Below are positions 60,801 through 64,000 of a DNA stretch of 64,000 nucleotides, in pieces. The notes below the pieces were generated by a model, which had not been told where the DNA came from, searched no databases, and saw only the letters and a program-made list of their open reading frames with translations. The DNA comes from Mytilus trossulus (lineage: Eukaryota; Mollusca; Bivalvia; Mytilida; Mytilidae): NCBI RefSeq assembly GCF_036588685.1, contig NC_086376.1, positions 28,247,930 through 28,311,929 on the forward strand, read 5' to 3'. Both the position numbers and the translations under genes were made by a program. Position 1 is the first letter of the stretch, and each line of letters starts with the position of its first letter.

Positions 60801-63156
60801 ATATAATCAATACTAAGTATACAAGCATGCATGTTGATCTTGATTGAGCAACATACAAATATTATTACTCAGTCCACACGGATAGTATATAATAGTTTCA
60901 GTATACATGTATTTATACATTCTTTGTTCTAAATTAAGTCCACATGAATAGCGATAAAAATAGTTTCCGTGTTTTAAAACATTCTTTGTTGTGTTTCAGG
61001 AAGTAGACCTTATATATTTCTTTCTGGAAGAGTTCACCCAGGAGAAAGTAATTCTAGCTGGGTTATGAAAGGTAATTTGATTTGTGTTTTAAGTATGTTT
61101 GTCTACCTTTTAGTTCCATTTATTGAATGTATAAACTTCCAATATGGTTTTACTATTTTATTTATGTTTAAAATGAATTACAGCCAAAATTCAAATCTGA
61201 CATGTTTAATTCATATCTTTGATTTTTTAGTGCAAAATGTATGTTTATGTATAAAATATCATACTATTGTTTGTCTGGTTGTAATTATGCATTAAAAATC
61301 ACTTAGATGAGACCTTGAATATTTACAAATGGATATTGAGCAACCAACAATCAATTATTCTTAAATAGGAAATTAAAGAAAGGTATGATATGAATTCAAA
61401 TGCGCATGATAAGTATTTGTGGTGTAAACTTCATCATGTACATTGAAGACTTAAGTTTGCAAAGCTAGTAGAAATAGAGAATATTTTAGTGGTCTAAAAC
61501 AACGGCCAAAACTTGAAATATAATAAACATTCATCAAAGATACAAGCTTCTTATTTTTTTACTCCTTACTCGATTTTTGCCTACCGAAAAAATTATCAGT
61601 GACGCTCAAATATTGTAGGTGTTTGTGATATAACGCTTTGCACACAAAGTGTACCTGTGCATATTATTTTAGGATAAGAATTTTTATTTTGCAATTCCAG
61701 GAACCATTGACTTTTTGCTCAGTAAGAAACCAGCAGCTCAACAACTTAGAGAAAATTTCATTTTTAAAATTGTGCCTATGTTAAACCCAGATGGAGTCAT
61801 CAATGGAAAGTATGTCTTTCTATCTATCTATATGTAGAACCTTAAATTATGGAACAAATTATGGAAAAATATATCTTTTTGTAGTAAATTATTAAGAGAG
61901 TAACAATGACTATTTTGTGCAAATACTCTTAAAACCAAAAAGCCAACAAGAAGTCCACTCTTGTTTGTCACTAATCAAACTTGACATATAATAAAGATTT
62001 CTTTCATCTTGATATAAATAAGTTATTGCTTTGATTTAAATTGTAGAAAGTTATCACTGATTTATATTGATTATAAATTTATCTTCAATAGAAGATGTGG
62101 TAATTTTTACAAAAATGTTTCAATATTTCTAGCCATAGATGTTCATTAGCTGCAGAAGATCTGAATAGAAGATGGGACAACCCCTGTCCTAAGTTACACC
62201 CTACTATTTACCATACCAAGGGACTTCTACAGTATCTACAGATGATAAATAAATCTCCACTGGTAAGTCGAAAATCATCTACTGTAGATTCATTATTATT
62301 CGTTGGATACCAATTTTTCGTGAGTTTCTTGGGTGCAGGTGAACCACGAAATCAAAAGTTCAACGAAAAGCATATTTTATATAGGCTTTGTATACAGAGA
62401 TTGTCAAAACCACAAAATCAAATATCCACAAATATGCATTTTTTCAGCAATCCACGAAAATTGATACCCACCAAACTAAATGAATCCACAATACTTTCCA
62501 ACCTTATCTGTCATAATCATAAATGTGAATGTGGCACATAGTTGATCTTCCATTTGTCTACCTGTATTTTGTTGTTTTTGTCATTCTAGATTGATTTCCT
62601 AGAAATCATTATGGGTTTAAAAGATATTTACCACTGCAATGTTCTTTTTTTTTAGTTTGTTACTGATAATAACATTGGATCGTTGAAAAAAAAAAGATAA
62701 GTTGAGTCAGGGATGAAATTTTAAATAAATTCTGCACAGTTAAACATCAAAACAGGTCTTTCTACTTAAGTAGTTGTCCAGGTCACCATATTCTTAAACA
62801 CCTGTCCACGTTTTGGATGATTATTTTTATGGATCCTTCAAGAAAAGTAGACAAATTCCAATGAAACTTATAATTTTCAAAAGGAACATATAAATGTTCA
62901 CAAAAATGATATATAGACCAAGAAAATGACACAGAATTTCTTCAAGACCATTTTAATCCCACAATTAGTCCAATATTTGGTATGATCTCCTAGGGGTAAT
63001 TTTACAATGTTTTTACAGGTATACTGTGATTACCATGGACACTCGAGGAGGAAGAACATATTCCTGTATGGATGTAGTCCTACAATGTCATGGATACCAA
63101 ATGATTCAGTTAACCCAGCCACTACAGGAAATAGAATGGAAGATAATGCTTATAAG
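39812..63156 (+). CDS. AGTPBP1: Cytosolic carboxypeptidase 1 (AGTPBP1/CCP1/Nna1), partial at 3' end
   Basis: Twenty coding exons, all with GT/AG sites and matching phases, give 1,052 codons; the gene continues past the window. By family this cytosolic M14 metallopeptidase trims glutamates from tubulin and other proteins. Residues about 6-350 are the helical-repeat N-terminal region (for example [29 protein letters not shown]). Residues about 355-640 are an acidic and Ser-rich linker ([14 protein letters not shown]), closing with YPDLIGARG and KFGVQR. Residues about 695-850 are the CCP N-terminal domain ([36 protein letters not shown]). The catalytic domain begins near 905: zinc ligands His915 and Glu918 (VHPGES), Asn974 and Arg975 (EDLNRRW) for substrate contact, and third zinc ligand His1012 (YCDYHGHS). 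The catalytic Glu and the last roughly 150 residues lie beyond 64000. The order and motifs match vertebrate CCP1 and leave little doubt. The short 17-bp first exon is less certain. Confidence 0.95.
39900..40120 (-). repeat. Interspersed repeat, family B, inverted copy in intron 1
   Basis: AATATGTCAAAGAGACAACA, GGCCACCAATGAGTCTT and GGACGTCATACTAAACTCC are the reverse complements of blocks in 5950-6270. Confidence 0.65.
40943..41216 (+). repeat. 107-bp tandem repeat containing the 5' end of CCP1 exon 2, three copies
   Basis: The segment beginning ACTGATAGG(G/A)CTTTTCCA occurs at 40952, 41059 and 41166, exactly 107 bp apart, each preceded by a TTG(T/C)TATTGAA-containing intron tail ending in AG. 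All three encode LIGLFQQLD-x-IGGK. Only the third continues into the rest of the exon ([10 protein letters not shown]); the first two run into intron sequence (CTAAGCCTATATATTG or CTAAGCCAATATATTG) with no donor and then stops. Confidence 0.9.
41166..41293 (+). CDS. AGTPBP1: CCP1 exon 2
   Basis: 128 bp reading [17 protein letters not shown] then [20 protein letters not shown], matching the N-terminus of CCP1. The acceptor (GAAGGTCGAG) is weak in pyrimidines; the donor is CAAG|GTATTG, phase 1. Both exon ends are embedded in tandem duplications, so alternative acceptors (40951, 41058) and donors (further copies at 61-bp steps) exist in the DNA. Confidence 0.82.
41246..41680 (+). repeat. 61-bp tandem repeat spanning the exon 2 donor, about seven copies
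   Basis: Units begin AGATCAGATACGTTACATCT at 41246, 41307, 41368, 41429 and 41490, then variant copies near 41551 and 41612 that trail off by about 41680. Each carries the last 46-48 bp of exon 2, the donor CAA(G)GTATTG and 13 bp of intron ending TTCAC. Read through the first donor, the frame stops after about a dozen codons. 61 is not divisible by three, so use of later donors would truncate the protein. Confidence 0.92.
42220..42287 (+). CDS. AGTPBP1: CCP1 exon 3
   Basis: After TTTTTTTATTTTCAG, reads [19 protein letters not shown] and ends AAGG|GTGAGT, phase 0. Part of the N-terminal helical-repeat region. Confidence 0.88.
42493..42658. repeat. Foldback element in CCP1 intron 3
   Basis: The left arm GGAGATAACAACATTGTATT...GACGGCAGCAATT and right arm AATTGATGCCGTCCGAGC...AATATTGTTATCTCC are imperfect reverse complements of about 50 bp around a loop. 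It is MITE-like, with no ORF. Confidence 0.75.
43138..43204 (+). CDS. AGTPBP1: CCP1 exon 4
   Basis: Reads [20 protein letters not shown] between ATTTCAG and ACTC|GTAAGT, phase 0 in and 1 out. It matches the family's NILSILVELV helix. Confidence 0.9.
44311..44457 (+). CDS. AGTPBP1: CCP1 exon 5
   Basis: Completes a Gln codon, then [19 protein letters not shown] and later [16 protein letters not shown]. Acceptor TTTGTTTGTAG, donor AAAG|GTAATA. Helical repeat region. Confidence 0.93.
44966..45660 (+). repeat. Three tandem copies of a 235-250 bp intronic unit
   Basis: Units start AGTCATCTTWWAAAAAW and contain GGAGTTATCTCCC or AGAGTTATCTCCC, AACTACAACCAAAG, GCAACATTTAATTTTACTTCC and a TTCATACMCAAGTATCC tail. 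They begin at about 44966, 45201 and 45451; the third is shortened. The block lies in intron 5 and is non-coding. Confidence 0.85.
45728..45859 (+). CDS. AGTPBP1: CCP1 exon 6
   Basis: Reads [20 protein letters not shown] and ends SYTNN plus one base at AACA|GTAAGT. It matches the DKKFGVKARINGALNITL region of vertebrate CCP1. Confidence 0.93.
46593..46724 (+). CDS. AGTPBP1: CCP1 exon 7
   Basis: Reads [20 protein letters not shown] and ends VYNVTKS with TCTA|GTATGT. A short copy of the donor-proximal sequence (AACATAACCAAATCTAGTCC and a second ATATAACCTAACCAAATCTA) recurs twice just downstream at about 46778-46830, a milder version of the donor duplications elsewhere in the gene. Confidence 0.92.
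47063..47076 (+). repeat. Poly-G run (14)
   Basis: Uninterrupted G14 in intron 7. A second G14 run is at 27428-27441. Either could be a sequencing or assembly length-error hotspot. Confidence 0.8.
47652..47798 (+). CDS. AGTPBP1: CCP1 exon 8
   Basis: Reads [20 protein letters not shown], then [18 protein letters not shown], ending CTCA|GTAAGT, phase 1. It matches the family's MLIRKGILQSLKSVTNI helix. Confidence 0.94.
47738..48095 (+). repeat. 91-95 bp tandem repeat spanning the exon 8 donor, four copies
   Basis: The last 56 bp of exon 8 (from AGACATGTAAACATCAGAAA) plus the donor and about 36 bp of intron are repeated. Donors (A|GTAAGT) fall at 47799, 47894, 47985 and 48080, at steps of 95, 91 and 95 bp. 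The extra copies follow a TATACACAG acceptor-like end. As a mini-exon a copy would be 56 bp, so inclusion would shift the frame. Confidence 0.93.
48516..48734 (+). CDS. AGTPBP1: CCP1 exon 9
   Basis: Reads [20 protein letters not shown], then [20 protein letters not shown], ending CAAG|GTAACA. It matches GRKAFIDANGMKILYNT of vertebrate CCP1 closely. Confidence 0.95.
49069..49656 (+). mobile_element. Non-autonomous terminal-repeat element, copy 1 (intron 9)
   Basis: About 588 bp with imperfect terminal inverted repeats: GGAGTAGGTTCAGTAAGACC at the left and AGGACCTACTCC at the right. It aligns along its length with 51808-52391 in opposite orientation, including a GGATGAACACGGATGCAGCC block. No transposase is encoded. 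Target duplications are not clear. Confidence 0.85.
50131..50348 (+). CDS. AGTPBP1: CCP1 exon 10, acidic linker
   Basis: Reads [20 protein letters not shown] then [13 protein letters not shown] and ends [16 protein letters not shown] at GAG|GTATGA, phase 0. The DLKMYEHLFPEL motif of vertebrate CCP1 is recognisable. The acidic, Ser-rich stretch is expected to be disordered. Confidence 0.93.
51134..51786 (+). CDS. AGTPBP1: CCP1 exon 11, long linker
   Basis: 653 bp, the largest exon. It is Ser-, Lys- and Gly-rich ([39 protein letters not shown]), then acidic ([13 protein letters not shown]), ending in conserved [19 protein letters not shown] and KFGVQ. Donor CAAAG|GTTTGT, phase 2. The middle is poorly conserved with vertebrates, as expected for this linker. 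Confidence 0.93.
51808..52391 (-). mobile_element. Non-autonomous terminal-repeat element, copy 2, inverted (intron 11)
   Basis: 584 bp with ends AAAGGAGTAGGTCTGGTAAG and CTTACTGAACCTACTCCTTT. It is the reverse-oriented relative of 49069-49656 and starts only 21 bp after exon 11. Together the two copies bracket exons 10 and 11. Confidence 0.87.
52617..52763 (+). CDS. AGTPBP1: CCP1 exon 12
   Basis: Reads [20 protein letters not shown] then [12 protein letters not shown], matching the [20 protein letters not shown] region. Acceptor TTTTTACAG, donor TTAG|GTTAGT, phase 2. Confidence 0.94.
53174..53261 (+). CDS. AGTPBP1: CCP1 exon 13, start of CCP N-terminal domain
   Basis: Reads [20 protein letters not shown] then CGNLRKAIW. 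The F-x-S/C-GNLRK motif is diagnostic of cytosolic carboxypeptidases. Donor TGG|GTAATT, phase 0. Confidence 0.95.
53650..53830 (+). repeat. Interspersed repeat, family E
   Basis: ATTCATCTGTCTGTCT, GAGGTCCAATCAACCTGAAA, ACATGTTCCCAATAATAT and TTTTAATGCCAA match a block at about 63585-63800 in the same order. It lies in intron 13. Confidence 0.75.
54134..54290 (+). CDS. AGTPBP1: CCP1 exon 14
   Basis: Reads [20 protein letters not shown] then [10 protein letters not shown] and ends NSQFNFG across the junction at TTTG|GTGAGT. Nearly identical in pattern to vertebrate CCP1. Confidence 0.97.
54731..54848. repeat. Foldback element in intron 14
   Basis: GATATCGTAAAATATCAGCC at the left and GGCTGATATGATTATTTACG with ATATC at the right are reverse complements with a small interruption. 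Short MITE-like hairpin. Confidence 0.75.
54992..55324 (+). other. Unexplained open stretch in intron 14
   Basis: About 110 codons open just upstream of exon 15 ([19 protein letters not shown], later [20 protein letters not shown]). It begins near an AG-ending pyrimidine-rich run and stops at TAA before the exon 15 acceptor, so it cannot be part of the CCP1 frame. It may be a fragment of a transposon or another gene. No family is recognised. Confidence 0.25.
55336..55568 (+). CDS. AGTPBP1: CCP1 exon 15
   Basis: Reads [40 protein letters not shown] and [14 protein letters not shown], ending CAG|GTGAGT, phase 0. All are signature stretches of the CCP N-terminal domain. Confidence 0.97.
56052..57104. 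mobile_element. Non-autonomous hAT-like element with perfect 8-bp target duplication
   Basis: 1,053 bp with terminal inverted repeats CAAGGATCCGGAAA at the left and TTTCCGGACCCTTG at the right. It is flanked on both sides by CTTGACAT (56044-56051 and 57105-57112). An 8-bp duplication and CAAGG-type ends fit the hAT superfamily. No transposase frame is seen, so it must have moved in trans. Confidence 0.85.
57181..57792. mobile_element. 612-bp element with perfect 15-bp inverted ends and 6-bp target duplication
   Basis: Ends CAGAGTTCGCGAAAA and TTTTCGCGAACTCTG are exact reverse complements, flanked by AAGGTC at 57175-57180 and 57793-57798. The uninterrupted relative at about 55940 shows a single AAGGTCAAGGT site, as expected for a target duplication. 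Inside, direct and inverted GGACCGACA motifs flank a minus-strand frame of 86 codons (57457-57717). Confidence 0.85.
57457..57717 (-). other. Open frame carried inside the 612-bp element
   Basis: 86 codons, starting [20 protein letters not shown] and containing [20 protein letters not shown]. No domain was recognised. It may be a captured host gene fragment or a degenerate element-encoded protein; expression is not supported. Confidence 0.3.
57985..58126. repeat. 142-bp near-perfect foldback in intron 15
   Basis: ATAGATTATAACATGGCCTT...ATTGGCCCTGGTATCATCC and its near-exact reverse complement GGGATGATACCAGGGCCAAT...AGACATGTTATAATCTAT form arms of about 50 bp around a short loop with its own smaller inverted repeat (CCCATATCGGCCTT and GGTCCGATATGGG). 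Confidence 0.88.
58342..58495 (+). CDS. AGTPBP1: CCP1 exon 16
   Basis: Reads [20 protein letters not shown], then [19 protein letters not shown] and [10 protein letters not shown], ending CTTA|GTAAGT, phase 1. It matches the CETLSGNSCPLVTITAMPE stretch of vertebrate CCP1. Its last 43 bp are the seed of the downstream 72-bp array. Confidence 0.95.
58429..59085 (+). repeat. 72-bp tandem array spanning the exon 16 donor, nine donor copies
   Basis: The exon 16 end, its donor and about 20 bp of intron are repeated at an exact 72-bp period. Donors GTAAGT lie at 58496, 58568, 58640, 58712, 58784, 58856, 58928, 59000 and 59072. Copies differ by few bases (TCAT/TCTT, GTAGAG/GTAAAG, TCTCTG/TCACTG), so the expansion is recent or homogenised. 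Every downstream copy has an acceptor-like TTATCTCTGTCACAG or TTATCACTGTCACAG followed by 42 bp that keep the reading frame ([14 protein letters not shown]) to the next donor. Confidence 0.96.
59170..59320 (+). other. Coding-like stretch followed by a donor-like site, unexplained
   Basis: [19 protein letters not shown] then [20 protein letters not shown] is open and ends CAG|GTAAAA, but it matches no part of CCP1, and exon 16 joins exon 17 in phase without it. The end of the segment (ACCTTTTCAACAATT through GGGGTCGTCTCAAA) recurs inverted at about 60640-60712, so it may belong to a mobile element. Confidence 0.3.
59320..60999 (+). other. Rest of intron 16
   Basis: T-rich sequence with repeat-like pieces and the inverted partner of the 59250-59325 segment at about 60640-60712. 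No exon was recognised. A minus-strand open frame at 59535-59723 shows no family resemblance. Confidence 0.55.
61000..61071 (+). CDS. AGTPBP1: CCP1 exon 17, zinc-binding HPGE
   Basis: Completes an Arg codon, then [20 protein letters not shown] and VMK. His915 and Glu918 of the H-x-x-E motif are the first two zinc ligands of the M14 carboxypeptidase site. Acceptor TGTGTTTCAG, donor AAAG|GTAATT. Confidence 0.98.
61701..61809 (+). CDS. AGTPBP1: CCP1 exon 18
   Basis: Reads [19 protein letters not shown] then [17 protein letters not shown], ending in a split Asn codon at [19 protein letters not shown] is a core motif of the family. Confidence 0.98.
62133..62262 (+). CDS. AGTPBP1: CCP1 exon 19
   Basis: Reads [20 protein letters not shown] then [17 protein letters not shown]. 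Asn974-Arg975 correspond to the substrate-binding Asn-Arg pair of M14 peptidases. Donor CTG|GTAAGT, phase 0. Confidence 0.98.
62263..63018 (+). other. Intron 19
   Basis: Bounded by GTAAGT and TTTTTACAG. A 5'-proximal stretch (about 62290-62520) encodes a fortuitous open frame. No exon or clear repeat was recognised. Confidence 0.7.
63019..63156 (+). CDS. AGTPBP1: CCP1 exon 20, last exon inside the window
   Basis: 46 codons: [19 protein letters not shown] then [19 protein letters not shown] and MEDNAYK. His1012 is the third zinc ligand. Donor AAG|GTAGTA, phase 0. The next exon should begin with the family's TLPKIL-like segment and lies beyond the window. Confidence 0.97.
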
Positions 63157-64000
63157 GTAGTATTAATATTGTAAATAATGCCTCCTGGTGCATGATTGTC
63201 TCGCTATGTTGAAGACTCAATGGTGACCTTTGGCTGTTTTCAGTTCTTTGGTCTAGTTGTCTAATCCCCATTTCCATTCTTAATTTTATAGTATTTCACC
63301 TACCATTTGTGTGAAGCTATCAAGTGTTATATGTGATGAACTAGTATTAAAACACTTACATTATGCATATCAATAGAAAGATAGAAAGTGGCATTGAATA
63401 ATATGAGCAGTTCATAGAGTAAAGATTTTAATGTTGTGTCAACTGAAATGTAAAAATATATATTATATTGAAAATGGATGAAAGTTAATACCTTTACATA
63501 TGTATGTACTTTAAAGTTCTTTATGCCCACACTTTTTTACAACTGTCTGTGAAGTGTCACTTTGAATTGAGCATGTTCTTTGTAGGTGGTGCCTTATATT
63601 TTTATGTCTGTGTGTCAGTTTGTTCGTCCATCTGTCCGTCTGTCCCGCTTCAGGTATAAGTTTTTGGTCAAGGTAGTTTTTGATGATGAAGTTGAAGTCC
63701 AATCAACTTGAAACTTAGTTCACATGTTCCCTATGATATGATATTTCTTATTCTAATGCCAAATTAAAATTTGTAACCCAATATCACGGTCCACTGAACA
63801 TAGAAACTATAGTAACATTCTTGTATGAATTTTGTGGGAAAATTTCCTGTAAATCTTTGATATAGAAACATGGGACCTGTAATTTCATATAATTGAAAAT
63901 GTTGGTGGACTAGTTCTCTCAAATCTAACAATTTTAGAAACTATTTTAAACAATGTTTTTTTCCAGGAGTACCCGGTAAAAATTGGATTTTTTTATCAAT
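63157..64000 (+). other. Intron 20 with repeat fragments, open at the window edge
   Basis: Contains a family B 3' end at 63190-63295 (GAAGACTCAATGGTGACC and TCCCCATTTCCATTC) and a family E copy at about 63585-63800 (CCGTCTGTCCCGCTTCAGG, GAAGTCCAATCAACTTGAAA). No further CCP1 exon is visible. Confidence 0.65.

Noticed and set aside
62242-62541. Open frame continuing past CCP1 exon 19
   Set aside because: It is read-through of the exon into its intron past a consensus GTAAGT; exon 20 resumes the family sequence in phase.
63971-64000. Possible next CCP1 exon after TTTTTTCCAG near the window end
   Set aside because: The following codons do not resemble the expected TLPKIL-type continuation of the carboxypeptidase domain, so the AG is probably fortuitous.

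Overview
The window is AT-rich animal nuclear DNA: intron-containing genes with canonical GT/AG splice sites, long introns, and many interspersed repeats. The repeat families (including units with a CGCGCGTCTGG-type core), the mollusc-like protein content and the lack of any operon structure suggest a bivalve, most likely a marine mussel of the Mytilus type. The species is inferred, not proven. No prokaryotic genes, CRISPR arrays or RNA genes were recognised.

Layout. (1) 1-8.6 kb is intergenic and repeat-rich, with a decayed reverse-transcriptase relic on the minus strand. (2) 8.68-13.74 kb, plus strand, holds an unrecognised, probably secreted, basic protein whose signal peptide appears to be split by a 3.85 kb intron. 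(3) 13.7-21.0 kb is repeat-rich intergenic DNA with a second RT relic and a hairpin palindrome. (4) 20.99-32.75 kb, minus strand, is a seven-exon gene for a 735-residue kyphoscoliosis-peptidase (KY/hillarin)-like protein. It has a candidate N-myristoylation start, a transglutaminase-like fold whose catalytic Cys, His and Asp positions are all substituted, and a C-terminal helical module resembling the dynein heavy-chain stalk. (5) A three-exon, 263-residue collagen-like secreted protein (29.67-31.52 kb, same strand) lies inside intron 1 of the KY-like gene. (6) 32.8-39.8 kb is an intergenic, repeat-filled interval between divergent genes. (7) From 39.81 kb to beyond the window's right edge, plus strand, runs a cytosolic carboxypeptidase 1 gene (AGTPBP1/CCP1/Nna1 family). 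Twenty coding exons (1,052 codons) were rebuilt with consistent splice phases. They cover the N-terminal helical-repeat region, an acidic linker, the CCP N-terminal beta domain and most of the M14 zinc carboxypeptidase domain. The last exons lie outside the window.

The most unusual signal is in the carboxypeptidase gene. Exon 2 (both ends), exon 8 and exon 16 each carry local tandem duplications straddling a splice site: 3 x 107 bp, about 7 x 61 bp, 4 x 91-95 bp and 9 x 72 bp. The last three arrays multiply the 5' splice donor. In the 72-bp array each extra copy also has a plausible acceptor and would make a 42-nt, frame-keeping mini-exon of 14 residues. The same gene has an inverted pair of about 585-bp terminal-repeat elements flanking exons 10 and 11, and a nested transposon stack in intron 15 with perfect 8-bp and 6-bp target duplications.

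The genes do not form a pathway. The KY-like protein (muscle or cytoskeletal scaffold by family), the carboxypeptidase (tubulin deglutamylation by family) and the two secreted proteins are independent neighbours.
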